Shown: positions 51,737 to 62,439, numbered from the stretch's first letter. The stretch: DNA of 64,000 bases from Acanthochromis polyacanthus (GCF_021347895.1 NC_067135.1:434001-498000), one strand, 5' to 3'. Numbers and translations: made by a program. Notes: generated by a model from the letters alone, not told the origin.

Positions 51737-53473
51737 AGCAAAGGCCTATTATGGGATGGCTACATGAATAGGGTAAATAATAGGGTTTTTGATTTTAATA
51801 AATATAAAAACAAATACTAAATAGTAACTATAAAAAACACTATTAAATTATGTATACAAAGCCTAAGTGGGCAGTTGATGAGGGCAAGTAGAGCCAGGGT
51901 GGGGTGCCCTTCGGGGGGATGGACCGTGCACCAGGCCCCTCAGGGAGCTTATGGCTTCCTGGGGGGCCACGGCCCTCTGTAATGGAGGGCTTTTCCCTAA
52001 TACCTATCCAGCCAGTGCCTCCCTCCGTTTAGCTTCGGCGGGAGCATCCCACCCCTCCTAAAAATCTAACCCTTACCCATTCCTATTCCCTAACCTTAAC
52101 CACAGCCCCTTGCCCTGATACCTAAGCCCTGACCCTAACCCCAATCACTAACCTTAACCCCAATCCACTACTTAAGCCCTAACCTTAAGGACCCTCCCCT
52201 ACCTAATCCTAAACCTAAATAATTGGAGGTTAAAAATTTAAAAATAATTGGGGAAACACATCTAAAAACAAGAGGTCAAGGGTTAAAAACATTGGAAATT
52301 CTTTGGGTACAAAAGGTCAAAGGTTAAAAATAATTCAAAGGTTAAAAATGATTGTAGTTCATGGGGATTCAGGTTTTAACATTTCATCTGGTTTAAAAAC
52401 AGTCACATTGGTGAAAAATGTTTGAAAATAGTTTTATTTGGAGCCTAAATCGAGGGATGAATATTAACCACAACATGAGGAAAAATCTTACAGACGGAAA
52501 AGTTTGGAGTTGAGGCAAGAAGCATTGGCAGGTCTACAAGCTAAATTAAGTTTAATAATACCCCTAAGAACGAATATGAGTCAAAATAAAGGGAAGTATG
52601 CCAAATCGGCGCAAGCTCAAGCAGAGCTAATTCAAGCCAATCGCCAATTGCTAACATGAAAAATAATTTCAAGAAGTTGGCTGATTCTTCTATGGGGCGG
52701 GGAAGATGTCAAGCCTAAGATGGAAGCACAAAGAACAATTATGTTTAAAACAATTCACCAACAGTTTGACAAAATTGGACACCAAGAAAGGAAAAACCTG
52801 AAAACCAATACTTACCTGAACACTTACCTTAATCCGGACCGGGAAAACCTGTAAAAAAGGAAAAAACAATTAGGAACAACAAACCAAATTAGGAACAATT
52901 AACTTAAAGGGAAAAAGTGTTTTGATTATTTACTTGATAGTAGGTTCAAAGGGTAGACCCAAGGCGGGTCCCCTTTGGAACCAAAAGTATGTAAAGGGTA
53001 GACCCAAGTACCGGATCCCCTGAAGGGTCGAACCGGGAAGCGGGTCCCCTATGTTGTCTAAAATATGTAAAGGGGAGACCCAAGTAGCGGATCCCCCAAG
53101 GGTTGAACCGTGAAGCGCGTCCCCTAATTGGCTAAACTAAATTAAGTAATTAAAACAATTTTTTTTAAACACTTACCTGTATTTGGACCTGACAAAACCT
53201 GAAAAAAGGAAAAAACAATTAGTATAAACCAAATTAGGAATAACCAAAATATACTTACCTTGATCTGGACCTGCAAAAACCTGTAAAAAGAAGAAAAAAC
53301 AATTAATAAACAAGCAAAACAGTAAAAAACCAAATTGGGAATATTCTAAAAACCTAAAACAAATAGAAAACAAATTCGAAGGGGGCGGAGACAATGAGGC
53401 TATATAAAGGAGGACAGCACAGGGAGCTCATTTGGGGATAGTAGTTCAAAGGGGAAACAGCTCTGAGTAAAGC

Positions 53474-53532
53474 GGGTGACCCACGCCTGATGAAGGCCAA
53501 AATAGGGCCGAAACGTAGCGCTAAGGGCACCC
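53474..53532 (+). ncRNA. Hammerhead ribozyme, family D copy 3
   Basis: Identical to copy 1; predicted cut after 53517. TATA 53401, initiator 53430. Confidence 0.82.
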
Positions 53533-55269
53533 AGCAAAGGCCTATTATGGGATGGCTACATGAATAGGGTAAATAATAGGGTTTTTGATTTTAATAAATA
53601 TAAAAACAAATACTAAATAGTAACTATAAAAAACACTATTAAATTATGTATACAAAGCCTAAGTGGGCAGTTGATGAGGGCAAGTAGAGCCAGGGTGGGG
53701 TGCCCTTCGGGGGGATGGACCGTGCACCAGGCCCCTCAGGGAGCTTATGGCTTCCTGGGGGGCCACGGCCCTCTGTAATGGAGGGCTTTTCCCTAATACC
53801 TATCCAGCCAGTGCCTCCCTCCGTTTAGCTTCGGCGGGAGCATCCCACCCCTCCTAAAAATCTAACCCTTACCCATTCCTATTCCCTAACCTTAACCACA
53901 GCCCCTTGCCCTGATACCTAAGCCCTGACCCTAACCCCAATCACTAACCTTAACCCCAATCCACTACTTAAGCCCTAACCTTAAGGACCCTCCCCTACCT
54001 AATCCTAAACCTAAATAATTGGAGGTTAAAAATTTAAAAATAATTGGGGAAACACATCTAAAAACAAGAGGTCAAGGGTTAAAAACATTGGAAATTCTTT
54101 GGGTACAAAAGGTCAAAGGTTAAAAATAATTCAAAGGTTAAAAATGATTGTAGTTCATGGGGATTCAGGTTTTAACATTTCATCTGGTTTAAAAACAGTC
54201 ACATTGGTGAAAAATGTTTGAAAATAGTTTTATTTGGAGCCTAAATCGAGGGATGAATATTAACCACAACATGAGGAAAAATCTTACAGACGGAAAAGTT
54301 TGGAGTTGAGGCAAGAAGCATTGGCAGGTCTACAAGCTAAATTAAGTTTAATAATACCCCTAAGAACGAATATGAGTCAAAATAAAGGGAAGTATGCCAA
54401 ATCGGCGCAAGCTCAAGCAGAGCTAATTCAAGCCAATCGCCAATTGCTAACATGAAAAATAATTTCAAGAAGTTGGCTGATTCTTCTATGGGGCGGGGAA
54501 GATGTCAAGCCTAAGATGGAAGCACAAAGAACAATTATGTTTAAAACAATTCACCAACAGTTTGACAAAATTGGACACCAAGAAAGGAAAAACCTGAAAA
54601 CCAATACTTACCTGAACACTTACCTTAATCCGGACCGGGAAAACCTGTAAAAAAGGAAAAAACAATTAGGAACAACAAACCAAATTAGGAACAATTAACT
54701 TAAAGGGAAAAAGTGTTTTGATTATTTACTTGATAGTAGGTTCAAAGGGTAGACCCAAGGCGGGTCCCCTTTGGAACCAAAAGTATGTAAAGGGTAGACC
54801 CAAGTACCGGATCCCCTGAAGGGTCGAACCGGGAAGCGGGTCCCCTATGTTGTCTAAAATATGTAAAGGGGAGACCCAAGTAGCGGATCCCCCAAGGGTT
54901 GAACCGTGAAGCGCGTCCCCTAATTGGCTAAACTAAATTAAGTAATTAAAACAATTTTTTTTAAACACTTACCTGTATTTGGACCTGACAAAACCTGAAA
55001 AAAGGAAAAAACAATTAGTATAAACCAAATTAGGAATAACCAAAATATACTTACCTTGATCTGGACCTGCAAAAACCTGTAAAAAGAAGAAAAAACAATT
55101 AATAAACAAGCAAAACAGTAAAAAACCAAATTGGGAATATTCTAAAAACCTAAAACAAATAGAAAACAAATTCGAAGGGGGCGGAGACAATGAGGCTATA
55201 TAAAGGAGGACAGCACAGGGAGCTCATTTGGGGATAGTAGTTCAAAGGGGAAACAGCTCTGAGTAAAGC

Positions 55270-55328
55270 GGGTGACCCACGCCTGATGAAGGCCAAAATA
55301 GGGCCGAAACGTAGCGCTAAGGGCACCC
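55270..55328 (+). ncRNA. Hammerhead ribozyme, family D copy 4
   Basis: Identical to copy 1; predicted cut after 55313. TATA 55197, initiator 55226. Confidence 0.82.
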
Positions 55329-57064
55329 AGCAAAGGCCTATTATGGGATGGCTACATGAATAGGGTAAATAATAGGGTTTTTGATTTTAATAAATATAAA
55401 AACAAATACTAAATAGTAACTATAAAAAACACTATTAAATTATGTATACAAAGCCTAAGTGGGCAGTTGATGAGGGCAAGTAGAGCCAGGGTGGGGTGCC
55501 CTTCGGGGGGATGGACCGTGCACCAGGCCCCTCAGGGAGCTTATGGCTTCCTGGGGGGCCACGGCCCTCTGTAATGGAGGGCTTTTCCCTAATACCTATC
55601 CAGCCAGTGCCTCCCTCCGTTTAGCTTCGGCGGGAGCATCCCACCCCTCCTAAAAATCTAACCCTTACCCATTCCTATTCCCTAACCTTAACCACAGCCC
55701 CTTGCCCTGATACCTAAGCCCTGACCCTAACCCCAATCACTAACCTTAACCCCAATCCACTACTTAAGCCCTAACCTTAAGGACCCTCCCCTACCTAATC
55801 CTAAACCTAAATAATTGGAGGTTTAAAATTTAAAAATAATTGGGGAAACACATCTAAAAACAAGAGGTCAAGGGTTAAAAACATTGGAAATTCTTTGGGT
55901 ACAAAAGGTCAAAGGTTAAAAATAATTCAAAGGTTAAAAATGATTGTAGTTCATGGGGATTCAGGTTTTAACATTTCATCTGGTTTAAAAACAGTCACAT
56001 TGGTGAAAAATGTTTGAAAATAGTTTTATTTGGAGCCTAAATCGAGGGATGAATATTAACCACAACATGAGGAAAAATCTTACAGACGGAAAAGTTTGGA
56101 GTTGAGGCAAGAAGCATTGGCAGGTCTACAAGCTAAATTAAGTTTAATAATACCCCTAAGAACGAATATGAGTCAAAATAAAGGGAAGTATGCCAAATCG
56201 GCGCAAGCTCAAGCAGAGCTAATTCAAGCCAATCGCCAATTGCTAACATGAAAAATAATTTCAAGAAGTTGGCTGATTCTTCTATGGGGCGGGGAAGATG
56301 TCAAGCCTAAGATGGAAGCACAAAGAACAATTATGTTTAAAACAATTCACCAACAGTTTGACAAAATTGGACACCAAGAAAGGAAAAACCTGAAAACCAA
56401 TACTTACCTGAACACTTACCTTAATCCGGACCGGGAAAACCTGTAAAAAAGGAAAAAACAATTAGGAACAACAAACCAAATTAGGAACAATTAACTTAAA
56501 GGGAAAAAGTGTTTTGATTATTTACTTGATAGTAGGTTCAAAGGGTAGACCCAAGGCGGGTCCCCTTTGGAACCAAAAGTATGTAAAGGGTAGACCCAAG
56601 TACCGGATCCCCTGAAGGGTCGAACCGGGAAGCGGGTCCCCTATGTTGTCTAAAATATGTAAAGGGGAGACCCAAGTAGCGGATCCCCCAAGGGTTGAAC
56701 CGTGAAGCGCGTCCCCTAATTGGCTAAACTAAATTAAGTAATTAAAACAATTTTTTTTAAACACTTACCTGTATTTGGACCTGACAAAACCTGAAAAAAG
56801 GAAAAAACAATTAGTATAAACCAAATTAGGAATAACCAAAATATACTTACCTTGATCTGGACCTGCAAAAACCTGTAAAAAGAAGAAAAAACAATTAATA
56901 AACAAGCAAAACAGTAAAAACCAAATTGGGAATATTCTAAAAACCTAAAACAAATAGAAAACAAATTCGAAGGGGGCGGAGACAATGAGGCTATATAAAG
57001 GAGGACAGCACAGGGAGCTCATTTGGGGATAGTAGTTCAAAGGGGAAACAGCTCTGAGTAAAGC

Positions 57065-57123
57065 GGGTGACCCACGCCTGATGAAGGCCAAAATAGGGCC
57101 GAAACATAGCGCTAAGGGCACCC
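57065..57123 (+). ncRNA. Hammerhead ribozyme, family D copy 5 (mutated)
   Basis: As copy 1 except GAAACATA in place of GAAACGTA. The change breaks the self-complementary ACGT next to the cleavage site, so this copy is probably inactive. Confidence 0.7.
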
Positions 57124-57392
57124 AGCAAAGGCCTATTATGGGATGGCTACATGAATAGGGTAAATAATAGGGTTTTTGATTTTAATAAATATAAAAACAA
57201 ATACTAAATAGTAACTATAAAAAACACTATTAAATTATGTATACAAAGCCTAAGTGGGCAGTTGATGAGGGCAAGTAGAGCCAGGGTGGGGTGCCCTTCG
57301 GGGGGATGGACCGTGCACCAGGCCCCTCAGGGAGCTTATGGCTTCCTGGGGGGCCACGGCCCTCTGTAATGGAGGGCTTTTCCCTAATACCT

Positions 57393-57455
57393 AACCCTAA
57401 CCCTGACCCTAACCCTGACCCTGACCCTAACCCTAACCCTGACCCTAACCCTATT
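57393..57455. repeat. CCCTAA/CCCTGA tract
   Basis: Ten or so hexamers alternating CCCTAA and CCCTGA at the D to E junction. Confidence 0.92.
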
Positions 57456-58120
57456 TGGCCACCCAACCTTTATTAAGGACCCCCCAAAGCCTATGCCTAA
57501 TCCTAATTTGAGACCCCCCAGCCCAGACCCCAAATCCTAACCCTAACCAGGGATCCCCTAGCCCATTTTCTAACCTTAATTAAGCCCCTCTAAAAGCTAA
57601 ATTTGAAGCACTTAAATAACCCAAATAAGGAAATTTTCCCACCCCCTAAAAGCTAAAACTAAATTAGAAGCTATAAAACCTAATATAAAGGAGAAAAAGT
57701 GTTTTAATTATCTACTTAAGAAAAAGTTTGACGGGCAAACCCAAGTAGCGGGACCCCTCTTAAACTAAAGAGTTTGGAGGGTAGACCCAAGTAGTAGGAG
57801 CCCTATATATGTAAAGGGTAGACCCAAGCGTGTCCCCTATTTAACCTAAACTATGTAAAGGGAAGACCCAAGTAGCGGATCCCCTGTAGGGTAGAACCGA
57901 GAAGCGTGTCCCCTATTCGGCTAAACTATATTAAGGAAATTAATTAAAACACTTTTTTCATAAACTAAACTAGTATAAATAGAAGCCAAGTCAGGCACAG
58001 CTCATTTTATGATTTTCTTTTGACCGGGGTGGATGGGAAGCCCTCTCCTTCGGGAGAGCGCCACATGGGGCAAGCCACCTCCATAGGGAGGTCGCAGTAT
58101 GGGGAGCCGTCAGTCAGACA

Positions 58121-58176
58121 GTGTGCTAGGCCTGAGGAAGACCCGAACAGAGGTCGAAACGTCGCCGGTTGCACAC
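58121..58176 (+). ncRNA. Hammerhead ribozyme, family E copy 1
   Basis: GTGTGC/GCACAC, GGC/GCC, CTGAGGA, stem II GACC/GGTC, GAAACGTC; predicted cut after 58163. TATAAATA at 57974, initiator 58004. Confidence 0.77.
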
Positions 58177-58772
58177 TTTAAACTCAGCAGAGAAGGGTAG
58201 ACCCAAATAGGAGTCCCCAATAGAAGAAGGGTAGACCCAAGAAGAGAGTCCCCAGTAGAAGAATAGAAATAGATAGAAGACAAAGACGGCACACAGGGAC
58301 GGGTTGGTTTTTTACATTTTATTTTTTATTACATATATAGCAAAGGCGAAACCAGCATAAAAACCCAAGTAAGGGATTAAGAATAGCTAAAGTAAAAAAA
58401 TCCGTATACGGGTAAAAGATTCAAAGGCTAAAAACAGTCATATGGAAATCTCAAAACAGGTTTAAAAACAGATTAAAAAGCTAAACAGAGTTAAAAGCTA
58501 ATTACAGTTTAAAAACTATTTAAAGACAAGGTTAAAACTTACCTGTACTTACCTGGATCTAAAAAGCTAAAAACAGTTTAAAAAGCTAATTACAGTTACA
58601 AGGTTAAAACTTACCTGTACTTACCTGGATCCGGACGCAGCTGTAGAAAAACCTGTGGAGAAAAAGGAAAACATAATTAAGAATTGGAGAAGCAAAGTAA
58701 TGCACATTTAGAACAAATACTTACCCGTGGATTCTTCGAGGCTGTGGTCCCTGGCGTTTGACCTTAAAGGCA

Positions 58773-58834
58773 GGATGGACAGTGCACCACGGTTCCCCTC
58801 TAACTTGAGGGGGCCTTATTCCTTCACCTAACCC
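58773..58834 (+). ncRNA. Conserved 3' block, family E
   Basis: GGATGGACAGTGCACC, hairpin CCCCTC-TAACTT-GAGGGG (58795-58812), then CCTAACCC (58827). Copy at 60304-60365; inverted copies at 28617-28556 and 27427-27361. Confidence 0.7.
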
Positions 58835-59651
58835 AGCCCGTGCCTCCTCGTCTGGGGTCCTTCGCTGGGGACCCCGGCCTCCGAATAAATTTGGCCTTAA
58901 TTTTAACCCCAATTGAGGACCCCCTAACCCAAATCGGATGCCCTAACCTTAACCAGGAGACCCCTAACCCAAATTTGGAAGTGATTTGGCCACCCAACCT
59001 TTATTAAGGACCCCCCAAAGCCTATGCCTAATCCTAATTTGAGACCCCCCAGCCCAGACCCCAAATCCTAACCCTAACCAGGGATCCCCTAGCCCATTTT
59101 CTAACCTTAATTAAGCCCCTCTAAAAGCTAAATTTGAAGCACTTAAATAACCCAAATAAGGAAATTTTCCCACCCCCTAAAAGCTAAAACTAAATTAGAA
59201 GCTATAAAACCTAATATAAAGGAGAAAAAGTGTTTTAATTATCTACTTAAGAAAAAGTTTGACGGGCAAACCCAAGTAGCGGGACCCCTCTTAAACTAAA
59301 GAGTTTGGAGGGTAGACCCAAGTAGTAGGAGCCCTATATATGTAAAGGGTAGACCCAAGCGTGTCCCCTATTTAACCTAAACTATGTAAAGGGAAGACCC
59401 AAGTAGCGGATCCCCTGTAGGGTAGAACCGAGAAGCGTGTCCCCTATTCGGCTAAACTATATTAAGGAAATTAATTAAAACACTTTTTTCATAAACTAAA
59501 CTAGTATAAATAGAAGCCAAGTCAGGCACAGCTCATTTTATGATTTTCTTTTGACCGGGGTGGATGGGAAGCCCTCTCCTTCGGGAGAGCGCCACATGGG
59601 GCAAGCCACCTCCATAGGGAGGTCGCAGTATGGGGAGCCGTCAGTCAGACA

Positions 59652-59707
59652 GTGTGCTAGGCCTGAGGAAGACCCGAACAGAGGTCGAAACGTCGCCGGT
59701 TGCACAC
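59652..59707 (+). ncRNA. Hammerhead ribozyme, family E copy 2
   Basis: Identical to 58121-58176; predicted cut after 59694. TATA 59505, initiator 59535. Confidence 0.77.
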
Positions 59708-60639
59708 TTTAAACTCAGCAGAGAAGGGTAGACCCAAATAGGAGTCCCCAATAGAAGAAGGGTAGACCCAAGAAGAGAGTCCCCAGTAGAAGAATAGAAA
59801 TAGATAGAAGACAAAGACGGCACACAGGGACGGGTTGGTTTTTTACATTTTATTTTTTATTACATATATAGCAAAGGCGAAACCAGCATAAAAACCCAAG
59901 TAAGGGATTAAGAATAGCTAAAGTAAAAAAATCCGTATACGGGTAAAAGATTCAAAGGCTAAAAACAGTCATATGGAAATCTCAAAACAGGTTTAAAAAC
60001 AGATTAAAAAGCTAAACAGAGTTAAAAGCTAATTACAGTTTAAAAACTATTTAAAGACAAGGTTAAAACTTACCTGTACTTACCTGGATCTAAAAAGCTA
60101 AAAACAGTTTAAAAAGCTAATTACAGTTACAAGGTTAAAACTTACCTGTACTTACCTGGATCCGGACGCAGCTGTAGAAAAACCTGTGGAGAAAAAGGAA
60201 AACATAATTAAGAATTGGAGAAGCAAAGTAATGCACATTTAGAACAAATACTTACCCGTGGATTCTTCGAGGCTGTGGTCCCTGGCGTTTGACCTTAAAG
60301 GCAGGATGGACAGTGCACCACGGTTCCCCTCTAACTTGAGGGGGCCTTATTCCTTCACCTAACCCTTACCCTCCCCAACCCAAAGCCCTAACCCTAACAG
60401 GGGAGTTATGGGTTGGAGGGGGTTAATACATTAAGGGGATAAAAGCTTAAATAAATAAATAAATATATAACTTATTAACAAATAGAAATATATCAATTAA
60501 TTTCATTGGATAATTCATAAGGGGCTGATATAGGGTTGTAAAGGGTTAAAAAGGCATGGTAGAGGTTAAAACAAATTATTAATTTATATTAAAAATAGGG
60601 CTATACTTAAAACTGGATAAAAATTAAAAAAACACTACT

Positions 60640-60900
60640 CCAAAAATGCTCAATCATTTATAGTACTCAAAAATAGTTAATAACACTTAAAAACAGTCAA
60701 AAAACACTCAAAACACTTACAAATAGTTAAAAAAACATTTAAAAACACTTAAAACTGCTTTAAAACGCTTAAAAACAGTTAAAAACATTTAAAAACATTC
60801 TAAACCGTTTAAAAACACTTAAAAACATTTAAAAACAGTTAAAAACCATTTAAAAACACTTAAAACCGTTTAAAACACTTAAAAACACTTAAAAACTATT
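60640..60900. repeat. TTAAAAAC-rich spacer, family C
   Basis: About twenty AAAAACA/GTTAAAAAC words at 8-11 bp spacing (CTTAAAAACAGTTAAAAAC). Confidence 0.85.
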
Positions 60901-61137
60901 TTAATTCATTCATATTGTTTTAAATTCATGTGAAACTATTGAAAATCCATTAAAAAAACAATATAATCCAATATACATTGAAGTTAAATATAACAGAACA
61001 GAAAAAACGAAAAAACCGTAAAATGCAGAGGGGAGTATAAATAGGAAGCGCTGAGTCACAGAGCTCATTCGGGAGCTGACCAGCGAAGGGGAAGCATCTC
61101 TTGCTCACTGCTCTAGCCAGCCAGCTCTATTTTTGTA

Positions 61138-61195
61138 GTGTGCCTCACCTGAAGAAGGCCTCGAGGAGGCCGAAACGTCGTATAAACAGGCACAC
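61138..61195 (+). ncRNA. Hammerhead ribozyme, family C
   Basis: Outer GTGTGCCT/AGGCACAC, inner AC/GT, CTGAAGA, stem II GGCCTC/GAGGCC, GAAACGTC; predicted cut after 61179. Confidence 0.77.
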
Positions 61196-61246
61196 CTTCC
61201 TTTGTTTGTTTATTTTTTATTTCTTATTTACATTTTAAAATTTACC

Positions 61247-61371
61247 AATTCCGTATACGGAATTTCCTTTCCAAGGGAAAGCGCCCTAAGTTGTTTGTTT
61301 TTCTTTTTTCTTTGTTTTAAAATTTTATTTACGGACTATTCTTTCCACGTGAAAGCGCCTTTAGTTGTTTG
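61247..61371 (+). ncRNA. 5' UTR hairpin-plus-tail motifs, family C
   Basis: An 18-bp palindrome AATTCCGTATACGGAATT, hairpin TTTCC-AAG-GGAAA with tail GCGCCCTAAGTTGTTTG (61268-61297), and hairpin CTTTC-CACGT-GAAAG with tail CGCCTTTAGTTGTTTG (61341-61371). Confidence 0.65.
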
Positions 61372-61420
61372 TTTTTTTCCTTTCTCTTAAAAAATATTTT
61401 ATTTTGAGAAAGGAAATAAC

Positions 61421-61591
61421 ATGGATGAGGACTGGGTTGTGGTGCGACATGGCAGAGGACGCCGTCGTGCCCCCCAGCCAAGATGGGACCGGGGTCCCGG
61501 TTATGATGGAGGGTGGATGGACCGTGCACGGTCCTTCTCCTCCGGGAGGGGACAAACTCCTCCACCTAACCCTCTACTCTTTCCCTCGACC
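61421..61591 (+). pseudogene. ORF1 N-terminal fragment, family C
   Basis: MDEDWVVVRHGRGRRRAPQP, then GWMDRARSFSSGRG and PPPNP. The frame is closed by the TAA inside the second CCTAACC, 57 codons in all. Only the start of ORF1 is present. Confidence 0.75.
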
Positions 61592-61597
61592 TAACCC

Positions 61598-62030
61598 TTT
61601 ATTCTCCTATATGAAGGTTCTCCTGGAGTTTATTCTCCAAAATAAAGGTTCTCCTGTAGTTTATTCTCCAATATGAAGGTTCTCTTGTAGTTTATTCTCC
61701 AAAATAAAGGTTCTCCTGTAGTTTATTCTCCTGTAGTTTATTCTTCTATATAAAGGTTCTCCTGTCATTTATTCTCCGATATCAAGGTTCTCCTGTCATT
61801 TATTCTCCGATATAAAGGTTCTCCTGTCGTTTATTCTCCGATATAAAGGTTCTCCTGTAGTTTATTCTCCGATATAAAGGTTCTCCTGTAGTTTATTCTC
61901 CGATATAAAGGTTCTCCTGTAGTTTATTCTCCTATATAAAGGTTCTCCTGTAGTTTTTCTCCTACATAAAGGCTCTCCTGTAGTTTATTCTTCTATATAA
62001 AGGTTCTCCTGTAGTCTTCTACATAAAGTT
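61598..62030. repeat. About 33-bp minisatellite
   Basis: About thirteen copies of GGTTCTCCTGTAGTTTATTC plus TCCGATATAAA. The left arm of the inverted duplication has about two copies (18805-18865). Confidence 0.92.
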
Positions 62031-62439
62031 CTTCAGATGGACTCCATAATAAATCCTGCTGGTTGTGAAATGTGTTTACTGTCAGATGGGTGTGTTTGTG
62101 TGTTGTTGGTTTACCACAGCTCCATTAATCTGACTGAGAAACACGTCTCAAACATCATGTGGTCTCCAGTATGTGGACACACCAGCATTGGCAATATCAG
62201 CCAGAGAACATAACACAGTACTTTTACTGCTGAACTGTACTTCAGTAAAATGAGGAGCTTGAGTATTTGTGTTCTGTGCTCCTCTAAACTGTACTTTACT
62301 CTTAGTTTCTCATCATGACAGGCCTGTCTGATACCGTAGAGTTCTCCAGGAGAAGGTCTGCTCCAGCATATTTCTCTGAACAAATGAGCAGTGTTCACCT
62401 CATGATGCTGATCATCCTGAGGTTTGGCTCTGCTTTACT

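Larger units (their letters stand above)
49606..57395 (+). repeat. Family D tandem array, 1796-bp unit, 4.3 copies
   Basis: Units begin at 49606, 51402, 53198, 54994 and 56790 (last partial). Every landmark recurs at exactly 1796 bp until a one-base deletion near 56920. By eye the copies differ at only a few bases (55823, 56920, 57106). Each unit holds a 3' block, degenerate CCCTAA, spacer, three antisense splice-like cassettes, GGGTAGACCC boxes, TATA, initiator and hammerhead. No ORF is conserved, so the array is non-autonomous and newly expanded. Confidence 0.93.
57396..60370 (+). repeat. Family E tandem pair, 1531-bp offset
   Basis: From about 57455 onward the sequence repeats at 58986 (offset 1531) and runs through the 3' block at 58773/60304. 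The copies look identical by eye. The first copy continues past the 3' block into CCTAACCCAGCCCGTGCCTCC and a GC-rich piece (58835-58915) not seen after the second, which ends in CCTAACCCTTACCC. Confidence 0.9.
26451..61597. mobile_element. Penelope-like (terminon-like) retroelement array, about 35 kb
   Basis: One continuous block of related retroelement units with outward polarity. Left of the gap at 33443-33542 the units are on the minus strand; right of it they are on the plus strand. Outward order on the left is G, D, F2, E, E, F1; on the right A', A, B, G, D x5, E x2, C. Units share the promoter, a hammerhead, a conserved 3' block and CCCTAA-type repeats. Both host junctions (26450/26451 and about 61597/61598) lie at the CCTAACC-like end of an outward-facing ORF1 fragment. 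Only families A and B contain RT. Outer flanks are two different host tandem repeats. Family letters are mine. Confidence 0.85.
60371..61597 (+). mobile_element. Family C unit (right end of array)
   Basis: AT-rich spacer with dense TTAAAAAC repeats (60640-60900), TATAAATA at 61036, initiator A at 61067, hammerhead, two hairpin-tail motifs, ORF1 start at 61421 and 3' block ending in CCTAACCC. The unit ends at the second CCTAACCC (61590-61597) directly against the host minisatellite. Confidence 0.8.

Noticed and set aside
49556..57000. Repeated 60-80 codon minus-strand frames (MVFYCFACLL-type, MSPPPSNLF-type)
   Set aside because: They cross the splice-like cassettes and AT-rich DNA of the D units, are not conserved in relatives, and begin or end at repeat borders.
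49606..57395. CRISPR-like array
   Set aside because: The repeat unit is 1796 bp with no short spacer pattern, and the DNA is from a eukaryote.
26440..61612. Target-site duplication of the whole array
   Set aside because: ATTCTACTGTAA on the left and ATTCTCCTATAT on the right agree at 9 of 12 positions, but both flanks are unrelated tandem repeats, so this could be chance.
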